Of a stretch of 64,000 nucleotides of DNA, positions 20,455 to 30,600 are shown piece after piece (within the stretch, counting starts at the first letter, position 1; the number at the start of each line of letters is the position of its first letter). Made by a program: the position numbers and the translations under genes. The stretch spans positions 294,396,609 to 294,460,608 of the forward strand of contig NC_133325.1 of the NCBI RefSeq assembly GCF_042186555.1, given 5' to 3'. The DNA comes from Aquarana catesbeiana. Its lineage: Eukaryota > Chordata > Amphibia > Anura > Ranidae. The notes under the pieces were generated by a model. The model made no database searches and had not been told where the DNA came from. It saw nothing but the letters and a program-made list of their open reading frames with translations.

Positions 20455-21480
20455 CGAAAGAGAAATAATTATTAATCAGACTCTGATTTTTTTTTTTAAA
20501 GAGCTCAAAAATCTTTTTTCTGTATAATTGAGACATTTTGAGATCTAGAGGCACTTATTTATTAACCAATGTTGTGGCTCTCTATTCTGTATGCTGTATG
20601 ATTAATACCACACTCCAGGAAGGAAAAAAAATGACAGTTGCAGTGGGGCCCCCACATTGCAAGGGTTAAATGCTCATTAATGCCCAAATCTTGGCACAAA
20701 AAAAAGCCTTGCAGTGGAGCCCTGATTGCAAGGTTTACATGGACATTAAATCTGTGGGGGCCACACTGCAAGAGTATTTTGTTGTTTTGCCCAGAGTTGG
20801 GTTTTAAGATGTCACTAAACCCACATCATAGAAACCTATCAATAAATGGTGTATTACATGTTGTTCATACTCATTCACTATGAGATTTATTTTCTGTATT
20901 CTGCAAAAAAACTGGTTGATCCTGCTGCTCTCTATCTTCCCCTACTGTCCAAGTCCCTAATGCAGATAGGGATTTTGCAGCTGTGGTCCAGCTCTGCACA
21001 TTCTATGCTGAGCATTTCCTCCCTATCACATGAGCTGAGCATCCCACTTGTCTATAGAGTCACACATGTGGGTGTATACACAGTGGTAAATGACAGCCTA
21101 CTCCCTCCCTCCTCCTCCTCCATGGCCACTAACCAGCTATGCTCAATGGGGGTGGGATTTTACATGTAGATTAATGGAGGCTTCACCTCCCTCTTATTCT
21201 AAGACACAGGCTGGAGGGGTGTGACACAGCATGTGACTGGCAGAAATCTGCCTACACCATGTCATTTATTTAAAATATATATTTGTATGCCAATTTAAAA
21301 CCACTCATTGTTGCAGGAAAGAAATTCGCACCATGTATGGCCAGCCTCCGCTCACCCATCTGTGGGCCCGGGACGGACATAGCGGGTGTCACTGGATAGA
21401 GGGGAGGGAGCAGAGTAGTCACACCTCCACTTTCCTCCCCTCCTTGTTGCTTTTTTTTCTAATTGTAGAAAAATTATGTA
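20455..21480. other. Intergenic sequence with degenerate short tandem units
   Basis: At 20635-20775 the phrase TTGCAGTGGGGCC/TTGCAGTGGAGCCC recurs with CATTAA and GCAAGG, giving two to three degenerate units of about 65 bp. The remainder is not assigned. Confidence 0.4.
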
Positions 21481-21521
21481 GCACCCTCCTAGGTAGGTGC
21501 TAGAAGAGGGTATAGTTTTTG

Positions 21522-21820
21522 GGCATGCGCGCCCACAGATCGCCGTGTATATGCCCGATGTACAATGATGGCAATTCGCACAGGAGAGCCAACCAGCGGT
21601 GGCTGGTCAGGAAGTAGTTCAAAGCCCCCTAGTGTGAACCGGCCCTAAAAAGGCTGAACCACCGCACACCAGACCTCCTCTGTAATGCTAAACTAATGAC
21701 CTATAGGCTATAGGGGGCTTTGAACTACTTCCTGACCAGCCACAGCCGGTTGGCTTTCCTGTGCAAATCGCAATCATTGTACATCGGGTATGTACACTGA
21801 TCTATGGGCGCGCATGCCCA
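21522..21820. repeat. Imperfect inverted repeat of about 105-bp arms
   Basis: The left arm (21522-21627) ends GGAAGTAGTTCAAAGCCCCC. Its complement begins GGGGGCTTTGAACTACTTCC near 21715 and runs to about 21820, through the mirrored GTACATCGGGTATGTACA and GGGCGCGCATGCCC. The spacer is about 90 bp. The arms are two oppositely oriented 5' ends of the TTAA/CCACTT family. Confidence 0.85.
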
Positions 21821-22458
21821 TTCGCTCACAGGGGAGCCAATCAGTGGGTCCGGAGGGCTCGCTGTCCGCCGGCCACCCGCGATCGCTCCACAGAGAGGCA
21901 AAATGGGGATCTGCCAGTGTAAACAAACACATCCCCATTCTGACAGGGGAGTAGAGTGAGATTGTCTGTTCCTAGTGATCAGGAACAGTGATCTCTCTAC
22001 TCCCTGTCAGTCCACTCCCCCCACAATTAGAAAGCACCTCCCTAGGGATCATTTAATCCTTTGACTGCCCCTGGTGTTAACCCCTTCCCTGCCCGTGTCA
22101 TTTATACAGTAATCAGTGCATTTTTATAGCACTTATCGCTGTATAAATATCAATGGTCCCAAAAAAGTGTGAAAGTGTCCTAGCTGTCTGCCGCAATGTC
22201 GTAGTCCCACTAAAAATCACAGATCACCGCCATTACTAGTAACAAAAAAATAATAATAATAATAAAAATGCCATAAAACTATCCCCTATTTTGTAGACGT
22301 AATAACTTTTGCGCAAACCAATCAATATACGCTAATTGGGATTTTGTTTACCAAAAATGTGTAGAAGAATACATATTGGCCTAAACTAAGGAAGAAATTA
22401 TTTTTTTTTTTACTTTTTTTATTTTTTTTTATTTTTTTTTTTAGTATTTATTATAGCA

Positions 22459-22545
<87 letters not shown>

Positions 22546-22712
22546 ATGCAAAAAATAAAAACCTCAGGTGATCAAATACCACCAAAAGAAAGCTCTATTT
22601 GTGGGACTAAAAGAACATCAATTTTGTTCGGGTGCGCAATTGTCAGTTAAAGTGCTGTATCGCAAAAAATGGTCTGGTCAGGAAGTGGGTAAATCCTTCC
22701 AGGGCTGAAGTG
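21720..22712 (+). mobile_element. TTAA/CCACTT-family copy E with diverged ends
   Basis: The left end reads TTTGAACTACTTCCTGACC in place of TTAACCACTT. The body carries ACCCCTTCCCTGCC, TCACCGCCATTACTAG, the core GATCAAATACCACCAAAAG near 22569, and GGTCAGGAAGTGGGTAAAT. It ends GGGCTGAAGTG where the next repeat begins. A poly-A and (TA)n tract lies at 22465-22546. Confidence 0.75.
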
Positions 22713-22955
22713 TTACATAGTTACATAGTTAGTCAGGTTGAAAAAAAACACAAGTCCATCTAGTTCAACCATAAAAAAAAATAAAAAATAAAATAAAAAA
22801 TATCATACAATCCCATATACCCAATCCTATACCCACAGTTGATCCAGAGGAAGGCAAAAAAAAAACTCCAGAAAAGCATGATCCAATTTGCTACAGCAGG
22901 GAAAAAAATTTCTTCCTGATCCCAGAGAGGCAATCGGATTTTCCCTGGATCGAGT
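22713..22955 (+). mobile_element. TACATAG-type dispersed repeat, copy 1
   Basis: It opens TTACATAGTTACATAGTTAG and then reads ACAAGTCCATCTAGTTCAACC and TTTCTTCCTGATCCC. The same order opens the repeat at 47910. I recognise it as a common anuran interspersed repeat but cannot name its class with confidence. Confidence 0.7.
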
Positions 22956-23342
22956 GTTGCCTATAGAAAATATAGGGTACCGAAGTTTGTCACCATTTTA
23001 CGGGGCGCACGCAAATATAAGGTTTGACATGTTAGGTATCTATTTACGCATTTAAACCTCTTCTTTTATATTTTACCAAAAAAATGGGTAATTTATTGTA
23101 TTTGTGTGCCCTAAAATTAACTTTAGTGTATTTTTTTTACTGCAATTTTGCATTTCCTAGACCTCTACTAATATCATGTGACACAAAAAAACTGGAACTA
23201 CCACTATTTTATTCTCTAGGATGTCTGCTTTCAAAAAATGTGTTATGTTTTGACAGATTTTTGTAATCTACAGGCCTAAAATGATTTTTTTTAAGCATGT
23301 GTGCAACAAAATGCAAAGAAAATGGCTCTGGCAGTGAAAGAG
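22956..23342 (+). mobile_element. TTAA-family 3' fragment
   Basis: TATCTATTTACGCATTTAAACC, TTTTATATTTTACCAAAAAA and TTAGTGTATTTTTT match the 3' part of the copy at 2996-3830. It ends GCAGTGAAAGAG|TTAA (TTAA 23343-23346). Confidence 0.55.
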
Positions 23343-23346
23343 TTAA

Positions 23347-23977
23347 AGTGTGCTGGGGACCCACTTTGTACTTTTTTAGATGCACCCACATTTCACCAAG
23401 GCACATAGAAAAAGGCCTCCCAAGCCAAAAGTTCCCGGTCCACCCCTAACCCCACCCGATGCAGGTATTAGTTCCATGGCCTCAGAAAAAAAGCACAATA
23501 ACTGGATTGCAGCAACTTGTTTCCTCCATGATAAGAAGTAACCAGACCTCCCTGTTGCAACAAGATCCAGACTGTCCCCTGAGCGGAGATTAGATGGTGT
23601 ACACAAAGACAAACAAGAGGTTGCCTGCCATGCCTGACTCATCAGCACTGCCTGTCAGTCAGGACATGAGCACACTGAGGAAATCACAAAAGCAGGAGGT
23701 GAATCGCTTCCAGAAATAGGCACATGACAGCGAACATCAAACTCCTTTGTTTTACTATGGCTAGAGACACAATCCCGGTCTGCAGGCATCCACGGCCCAG
23801 CTTGTTTACAAGTGTGTCATCCTGTCCCAGCTACAAACACTTTGGGATCGTTGTCATCTGCAGCAGCCCCTGCCGCCTCTCTGAAAAGTGATCTGCGGGG
23901 GGGATCGCTTTTCAGAGAGCATTTGACAGGCAGTGAGGTGGTGATGTGTTGCCTACTCACCACCTGTTTTAACCCTT
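23347..23977. other. Intergenic sequence with one strong hairpin
   Basis: CTCTCTGAAAAGTGATC (23877-23893) and GATCGCTTTTCAGAGAG (23903-23919) form 17-bp arms with one mismatch and a 9-base loop. No gene recognised. Confidence 0.5.
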
Positions 23978-24552
23978 AGGTTCGGTTCACACTAGATGCA
24001 TACCTCCCAACATTTTAAGATGGGAATGAGGGACACCTACTAACAAATGTATGTAGGCATAGGACACGCTTCCTGCCACACCCCCTTAAAGAAGAATTTA
24101 AAAAAATAAGGTTAGTTAAATCCAGAAGGGCTTTTTTTTTTTTACCACTTTATACTGGCTTTTAAAATTTACAAATGCAGGAATTTAGAAAACAGATGAA
24201 ATGTTTAGAACTGGGAAACACTTTTTGAAAGATAAAAAGTGCATTTTATATACAACTATATAGATCAGACCAAAATGAGGGAAAAATGAGGAGGAAAGAG
24301 GGACAGAGGGGCATTGCTCCAAATAAGGGACAGTCCCTCGAAATCAGGGACAGTAGGGAGCTATGCTAGATGCGGCGCAAATTTGTAGTGAATTTGCTGC
24401 AAATTTGTGCCCCATCTAAATTGCAAATCTGTTCATGCAAACTGATTGCAGAGTATGTTAAGTTAACGACACCTCCACAATCAGTTTGCAAAACGCAGCA
24501 AGCGATTTTCAGAATCTGATTGCCTAGGTGTGAACACCCAGAATTAGGCTTA
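23978..24552. mobile_element. GGTTCACACTAG-type MITE interrupted by a hAT MITE
   Basis: Without the insertion at 24000-24365 the sequence reads TTCGGTTCACACTAGATGCG then GGTGTGAACACCCAGAATT, a short element with partial terminal complementarity. Confidence 0.55.
24000..24365 (-). mobile_element. hAT-type MITE, CATAGCTCCCAAC family (copy 2)
   Basis: This 366-bp copy reads ATACCTCCCAACATTTT to GTAGGGAGCTATG and is flanked by a perfect 8-bp duplication CTAGATGC (23992-23999 and 24366-24373). It is inverted relative to copy 1. Confidence 0.9.
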
Positions 24553-24559
24553 CCTATAG

Positions 24560-24880
24560 GTAGTGGAAATATCTCCTAAACGTGCACCGTTTAGGAGATC
24601 TTTCACTTGTAGCCCACCAATGTCGTCATCGGCGCATGCGCTGTGAAGAAACGGACCAACGTGCCGTTTCTTCACCTGAGTCGGCGGCCCCAGAAGGAAG
24701 AGCGACGAAGATGGACGCAGCCTGCACAGGGGACAGCGATGGATTTGCTTGCAGGTAAGTGTCACATAATGGGCTAGTATGCAATGCATACTAGCCCATT
24801 ATGCTTTTATTTTGCAGGCTTTGCAGAGAGCAAAAGAGGAAGTAAAACCCATCAGGGTTTAATTCTTCTTTAATTAACCT
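24560..24880. repeat. Repeat segment with three perfect hairpins
   Basis: Hairpin 1: ATCTCCTAAACG (24571-24582) with CGTTTAGGAGAT (24588-24599). Hairpin 2: GTGAAGAAACGG (24643-24654) with CCGTTTCTTCAC (24664-24675). Hairpin 3: CATAATGGGCTAGTATGC (24765-24782) with its complement (24786-24803). All arms are perfect, 12, 12 and 18 bp. Confidence 0.9.
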
Positions 24881-24889
24881 TTTTTTTAA

Positions 24890-24994
24890 AAATGATTTCC
24901 CCTTTAAGGGGCGTGGTGGGGGGCGTGTCTTATGATTACATACGTTTGCTAGTAGGTGTCCCTCATTCCCATCTCAAAATGTTGGGAGGTATGT
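24890..24994 (+). mobile_element. hAT-type MITE, CATAGCTCCCAAC family (3' fragment)
   Basis: CTTTAAGGGGCGTGGTGG to AAATGTTGGGAGGTATG corresponds to the right third of copy 1; the left end is absent. Confidence 0.75.
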
Positions 24995-25059
24995 GAATGG
25001 CTGCATGCCGTGGGTTGTCAGGAGGAGGTAAAAAACAGCAGTTCAAATGCCTACTTCTA

Positions 25060-25406
25060 CATAGCTCCCAACTGTCCCTGGTTTTGAGGGACTGTCCCTG
25101 ATTTGCAACAATCTGTCCCTGTTTCCTCCTCATGTGTCCTTCAGTTTGGTCAAAATGCACTTGTTATCTTTCAAAAAGTGTTTTCCAGTGCTGACCCTTT
25201 TATCCTATTTCTAAATGGCTGCATTTGTAAAATCTAAAAACCAATATAAAGGAATAATAGTGGTAAAAAAGCACTTGTGGGTATAACTAATCATTTTTTT
25301 TGTATCATTCTCCTTTAAGGGGGGCATGACAGGGGGTGTGTCCTATGCCTGCATACTTTTGCTAATAGGTGTCCCTCGTTCCCATCTCAGAAAGTTGGGA
25401 GGTTTG
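25060..25406 (+). mobile_element. hAT-type MITE, CATAGCTCCCAAC family (copy 3)
   Basis: CATAGCTCCCAACTGTCCCT to AAGTTGGGAGGTTTG, 347 bp, with CTTCTA on both sides (25054-25059 and 25407-25412), a shortened or mutated duplication. Confidence 0.8.
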
Positions 25407-25689
25407 CTTCTATTGCCACCCGACCGCCCGTGTGAACAAGCTCTAAGCCTAGGTTTAAACTAGTGTCGCTGCATAAGCGTGCGTCTTTCATTGCGTTTTT
25501 GTAGTGAGTTTATGCACGTTTTTTATATGTTTTTATGCATCATGTGTATTTATTTCTGTCAATAACTAGAAATATCTGCTGAAATAACTAGAAATATCTG
25601 CTGTGACATCAGATCAGGAAGAAGAGACTGAATTTTAAAGCAAAAAATAAAGGCATTTTTTAAAAATAATAAACATGTTCTACTTACCT

Positions 25690-26130
25690 GCTCTGTGCAG
25701 CGGTTCTGCACAGAACAGCCCCGATCCTCCTCTTCACGGGTCCCCCCCCCCGCCTGCGCTCCTAGCCCCTCCCACCTGCTGAGTGCCCCCGTAGCAATCA
25801 TCTTGCAATCGGCGTACCCAAGCAGGCTCGCTCCTGAGCCGCTGCTGTACGTGTCCATTCACACACATACAGCCGCGGCTCGGCCCTGCCCGTTCTCTCC
25901 CCTCATTGGCTCACTGGTTGTGATTGACAGCAGCGAGAGCCAATGGCTTCTGCTGCTGTCTCAGCCAATGCAGAGGAAGAGTCCCCAGAGAGCACAGGCT
26001 CTTGTGCACATCGCTGGATCGCGAGGGGGCTCAGGTAAGTATTATAGGTGGGCTGCTGCACGCAGAAGGTTTTTACCTTCATGCATAGAATGCATGAAGA
26101 TAAAAAAAAGCTTGAACCTTTACAACCACT
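25690..26130. repeat. Second copy of the GAGCCAATGGC / TCAGGTAAGTA repeat
   Basis: TGTGATTGACAGCAG, GAGCCAATGGCTTCTGCTGC, CTCTTGTGCACAT, CTCAGGTAAGTA and ATGCATAGAATGCATGA occur in the same order as at 19132-19410. It ends exactly where the TTAA element D begins. Confidence 0.65.
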
Positions 26131-26134
26131 TTAA

Positions 26135-27606
26135 CCACTTCCCTACCCGCCCATAGTAATATGACGCCCGTAGGAGGGATCTCCCATCCTGGGCGGGCGT
26201 CATATGACGTCCTGGGCTTGCCGGCTGTCTACAGGGCGCGCACGTGTGCGCCACATTGCTCGGGACCTGGTGCGCGTGCCCGGTGGCTGCGATTGTCTGT
26301 TAACCGAGCAGGACTGTGGATCTGTGTGTGTAAGCACACAGATCCATGTCCTGTCAGAGGAGAGGAGAGCGATCTGTGTTCCCAGTACAGATGAACACCG
26401 ATTGGTCTTCTCCCCCTGTGAGTCCCCGCCCCCTACAGTTAGAATCATTCCCTAGGAAACATAATTAACCCCTCGATCACCCCTTAGTGTTAACCCCTTC
26501 CCTGCCAGTCACATTTACACAGTAATCAGTGCAATTTTATAGCACTGATCGCTGTATAAATGTGAATGGTCCCAAAAATGTGTCAAAAGTGTCCGATATG
26601 TCCATCGCAATGTCACAGTCACAAAAAAAAAAATCGCAGATCGCCGTCATTACAAGTAAAAAAAGAAATGCCATAAGTCTATCCCATATTAAAAGGAGAA
26701 GGGGGAAGGGTGACGGCCGCAGTTGCTGCTCCTGTCAGTCAATGTCTCCACCCCCCCAACAGGGAAAAGAAAGGGACTATTACGGTACTACAAATAAGTA
26801 TACAGTAGAAGTAAAGAGTAAAAAGGGATTGAAAATTTTTATAAAAGTTAACTTTTAATAGAAACAACATTCATAAAATTACAATATCGCATACAGTTGC
26901 GATTGTAAACAATAACAACATTACATATAACCATAAAAGAAAGGGTGGGAATACCAGAAGGTCTGGACCAGTGGATTCCGCACAAATTGATGGCAGATAT
27001 GTATACAGCTTAATTTCTCGACCGGTTTCGCGGTTAGCACCGCTTCTTCAGGAGAACCATATCTACAATATAACATACAGTAGTTGTAACATATACAAAC
27101 GCATCAGCAAGTACATATAAGATTATTGCTGCAGATTTATCAGTAATGTATCAGAACATTCCATACAAAACATAAACATTAAGGACAAGCTCACCCAATC
27201 AGGAATTCTCTGTATTATGTAGACGCTAGAACTTTTGTGCAAACCAATCAATATACGCTTATTGCAATTTTTTTTACCAAAAATATGTAGAAGAATACAT
27301 ATCAGCCTAAACTGAGGAAATTTTTTTTTTTTTAAATTTGGTGTTATTCATTATAGCAAAAAGTAAAAAATATTGTGTTTTTTTCAAAATTGTCGCTCTT
27401 CTTTTGTTTATAGTGCAAAAAATAAAAACCGCACAGGTGATCAAATACCACCAAAAGAAAGCTCTATTTGTGGGGGAAAAAGGACATCAATTTTGTTTAG
27501 GTACAACGTCGCATGACCACACAATTGTCATTAAAAATGCAACAGGGCTAAAAACAAAAATTTGGTCTGGGCAGGAAGGGGGTGAAAATGCCCTGTATTG
27601 AAGTGG
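26135..27606 (+). mobile_element. TTAA/CCACTT-family element, complete copy D, with insertion
   Basis: It starts CCACTTCCCTACCCGCC and ends ATTGAAGTGG, with TTAA at 26131-26134 and 27607-27610. The core is near 27437-27473. The block at about 26690-27218 interrupts the phrase that reads ATCCCCTATTTTGTAG in copy B, so an unrelated element of about 525 bp, with GACCGGTTTCGCGG and GCTTCTTCAGGAG inside, was inserted here. Confidence 0.8.
26690..27218. mobile_element. Insertion within TTAA element D
   Basis: The boundaries are inferred by comparison with the uninterrupted copies B and E. The central phrase GACCGGTTTCGCGGTTAGC followed by CTTCTTCAGGAG resembles the centre of other foldback elements in this window. 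Arms and target duplication are not clear. Confidence 0.55.
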
Positions 27607-27610
27607 TTAA

Positions 27611-28140
27611 ATAGGTCGCATTCAGCGGTGGTAGAGCCTACCAAAAGTGACATGTAGGTTCATTTTTATCAAAGCAGTGTGGCCGTGATATGTATACAGC
27701 CCTGAGCGTGCTGCATGTCCTTCTTTAGGTGGGCTGTCGGAAGGAGGTAAAAACGGCAGCTCAACCACCTACTTCTACTGCCACCCAGCTGCCCGTGTGA
27801 ACGAGCCCTAAGCCTAGGTTTAAACACGTGCTGTTGCACAAGTTCTGATTAAGCATTATGTTGTGTGAAACGCGTTAACATCCTTGAAACTCGGTGCTGT
27901 ATTGCCTCATCTTTTGGAATAAAGAAGCATTTCTCAATACCCTGCTGTGGTGTGCGGCTTTCTCCTCCTATCTGTTGCATAAGCACGCGTCTTTCATCTG
28001 TTTTCATGCATTGTGCGTATTTATCTGTGCCAATGACTCGTGATGTCTGCTATGACATCATTATTGCTAGGAAGAAGAGTGGATTTTAAGCAAAAAAAAA
28101 AAAATGGAGCAAAAATGCCTTTTTCATGCACGCCCATTGA
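27611..28140. other. Repeat-like intergenic sequence
   Basis: It includes GTGTGAAACGCGTTAACATCC (27866-27886), another variant of the AACGCGTT phrase, followed by AATAAAGAAGC. GAACGAGCCCTAAGCCTAGG and the similar phrase near 25437-25450 mark the edge of a dispersed repeat. No gene recognised. Confidence 0.4.
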
Positions 28141-28146
28141 AGTTTA

Positions 28147-28262
28147 TTGTTGTACAGGATTTATATAACAGTTTGCGCAGCGCTTTACAAAATGAAGGCA
28201 GACATTACACTTACAATACAAGAGGAATCAAAGGGCCCTGCTCATTAGAGCTTACAATCTAA
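28147..28262 (-). mobile_element. Retroelement 3' tail (TTGTAAGCTC type), minus strand
   Basis: On the minus strand TTAGATTGTAAGCTC, GCAGGGCCCT, TTGTATTGTAAGTGTAATG and GTAAAGCGCTGCGCAAACTG occur in the same order as at 32228-32375. This phrase set is familiar as the tail of a common frog retroelement; the class is not certain. Confidence 0.55.
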
Positions 28263-28264
28263 GT

Positions 28265-28487
28265 CAGTGGAGGCTGGTGCTCCATTTTGGGGGAGGGGGT
28301 GGGCTCTGTGCCCTGAGCCCACCCTTTATGAAGCCAATTAAAACCTCCAGCTCTAATCACATGCTTTGGAAACAAAAAAAAACCCCATTGGAATCCATGC
28401 ATCCGGCGCCCTGCATGTAGATTAGAGGCCGGGCGTATGGATTAGGGGGTCGGTGCCCCTGCGCCCCGTATGGACAGGCCGCCACTT
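28265..28487 (+). mobile_element. hAT-type MITE, CAGTGGNGGCTGGTGCTC family (short form)
   Basis: This 223-bp element starts CAGTGGAGGCTGGTGCTC, ends GGACAGGCCGCCACTT and is flanked by a perfect 8-bp duplication ATCTAAGT (28257-28264 and 28488-28495). It sits in the retroelement tail. Internal CCTGAGCCCACCCT and CTCTAATCA match the long copy at 32972. Confidence 0.9.
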
Positions 28488-28669
28488 ATCTAAGTTCAGA
28501 ACCCCAAACGCACTTTGTAGCACCAAAAAAAGCACATGCACCTTTTCAAAAATCGCACCGGACCCCGTTGCATCGATGTGAATTAGTACCATGGAGAATA
28601 ATGCGATTTCCAATGCCATGTGATGTACAGCAAATCACAGCAGTGTGAACGGGGGCTCACATGGGGATT

Positions 28670-29415
28670 TACTAAAAACTGGAGCAGATGTGCACGATAA
28701 CCATCAGTTTCTAGCTTTCGTTTTCCACAAGATGATGCTGGGAGCTGATTGATTGCTATACAGAGCTGCTCCAGTTTTAGTAAAAATAAAAGTGATCTGT
28801 AGAGTGCAGGCTGGGCTGCCTAGGAGCAGATGAGCATGGCAACCAATCAGCTTCTAGCTATAATTTCCAAAGCTTAGGTCAACAAAATTATGCTAGAAGC
28901 TGATTGATTGCTATACAGAGATGCTCCAGTCTTAGTAAAAATAAAAGTAGAGTGCAGGCTGGACTGCCTAGGAGCAGATGAGCATGGCAACCAATCAGCT
29001 TCTAGCTATCATTTCCAAAGCTTAAGTCAACAAGATGATGCTGAAAGCTGATTGATTGCTATACAGAGCTGCTCCAGTTTTAGTAAAAATAAAAGTGATC
29101 TGTAGAGTGCAGGCTTGGCTGCCTAGGAGCAGATGTGCATGGCAACCAATCAGCTTCTAGCTATAATTTCCAAAGCTTAGGTCAACAAAATTATTCTAGA
29201 AGCTGATTGGTTGCTATACAGAGATGCTCCAGTTTTAGTAAAAATAAAAGTGATCTATAGAGTGCAGACTGGACTGCCTAGGAGCAGATGTGCATGGCAA
29301 CCAATCAGCTTCTAGCTATCATTTCCAAAGCTTAAGTGAACAGGATGATGCTGGATGCTAATTGATTGCTATACAAAGCTGCTCCAGTTTTAGTAAAAAT
29401 AAAAGTGATCTGTAG
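28670..29415. repeat. 155-bp tandem repeat with CCAAT motifs upstream of ATP11A
   Basis: The phrase GGCAACCAATCAGCTTCTAG recurs at 28838, 28986, 29141 and 29296, giving periods of 148, 155 and 155 bp, with an older partial unit from 28675. Each unit also contains GAAGCTGATTGATTGCTATA, the approximate complement, so each unit folds back. The array ends immediately before the GC-rich ATP11A 5' region. Confidence 0.9.
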
Positions 29416-30173
29416 AGTCCACGCTGTGGTGTGACAATCCGAGCTCATTTCTAGCCAGCTGGATGAGTAAGTCGCCCGGCGAGATATAAATAGCACAGGA
29501 TGCCAGCACTGGAGCAGATTGATGAAAAGAAATAGGGAGGGAGGGAGGCAGGCGGGGGAGGGGGCGTGTCCACTCACAGGGGAGGTGGGCGGTGTAAAGT
29601 GACAGCACTGACAGAAGCTGGAGGCGAGCAGAGTAAGAGGGCGGGGCGTGCAGGCTCGTGCAATGACTGGCAGTGAGGGATCAGAGAGAAGGCGAGGAAG
29701 AGGGGAGGAGTCTAGGAAGAGGGGCGGATCTCGAAGTGGGGCCTGGGAGGGGCTCTGTGACATGAGACGGGAGGGGTGTGAGTGTGTGGAAGAGGGAACT
29801 GATCATCAAAGAGAAACAAGCATCTAGTTGGAAATCCACAGGAGGGGGGCAAAGCCGAATGATTCCACTGACACTGCCAAACCGAGACACAGCAACACCA
29901 AAGATACACATCGGGCCAATCTCAGCAAGGAAATCCCCAATGAGAGAGTCAGCGATCAGTACATGGAGCGGAGATAATAGAAGCATTGACGATCGGCACT
30001 TGTTAACAAACACACAGCCCATGTGAAGCCTCCCCAGCCATCCATCCATCCTGTAGAAATAAGGAGACCAGCCTTCCATGTGTGACTACACACCGAGATA
30101 AGACATCCTTCCCAGCCAGCCGGTGTATGGAAGGAAGGAGGCAGAGGAGGTGTCAGGACAGCTGTCACTAGCC
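29416..30173 (+). promoter_or_regulatory. ATP11A: ATP11A promoter region and 5' UTR
   Basis: This stretch sits between the end of the 155-bp tandem repeat and the ATP11A start codon. It holds several GC boxes: GGCGGGGGAGGGGGCGTG at 29551-29568, a canonical Sp1-type GGGCGGGGCG at 29639-29648, and GGGGCGG near 29719. There is no TATA box. The 3' half is probably 5' UTR, because it runs without a plausible acceptor into the ATG at 30174. The transcription start is not determinable here. Confidence 0.5.
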
Positions 30174-30212
30174 ATGGATTGCAGCCTGCTCAGGAGCCTC
30201 ATTACCAGATAT
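30174..30212 (+). CDS. ATP11A: ATP11A coding exon 1 (P4-ATPase phospholipid flippase, N-terminal tail)
   Basis: The exon encodes MDCSLLRSLITRY, followed exactly by a consensus donor GTAAGT at 30213, phase 0. The mammalian ATP11A N-terminus that I remember has the same length and 9 of 13 identical residues, including MDCSL, R, L and RY; the paralogues ATP11B and ATP11C start differently. The start codon sits in a strong context, GCCATGG. ATP11A is a plasma-membrane P4-ATPase that works with a CDC50/TMEM30 partner and moves aminophospholipids to the inner leaflet. These residues form only the cytosolic tail before the first membrane segment. Support from context: GC boxes lie upstream, and TUBGCP3, its recalled neighbour in human, lies divergently on the left. 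I could not find exon 2 in 30213-64000, which fits a very long intron 1. The exon is short, so identification depends on the donor, the peptide and the synteny together. Confidence 0.85.
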
Positions 30213-30218
30213 GTAAGT

Positions 30219-30600
30219 CCTCATCACTGATCTGTGTGTGTCCATGTCACCTTCCCATGTCTCTTATCTGTGTGCACATGTCAACCTTATCAGTAATCGC
30301 TGTGATATAACACGGCTATAAACATTGCAATTAGATTAGCAGCTCAATATCGCTCAACTTTTCCAGATATGCTTTATGAAGTGTGAGGATGATACTTGTT
30401 ACTTTTATATGGACTAGACTGGAATGTGTGTACATAGAGTCACAATGACACCTTTTACCTTTTTCTTTCTGCTCACCAGTGGTGACCGATGACTTCTAGT
30501 GCCCATACACAGGCTGATTTTATGATCTAATAGGTCTGTGATTAAATCAACAGATCAAGTTTGCAAGCGATCAAATAGCTATATTTCCCACCTGATAGAT
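30219..30600 (+). other. ATP11A: ATP11A intron 1, 5' end
   Basis: Sequence following the exon 1 donor. No repeat recognised before the tandem array. Confidence 0.6.
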
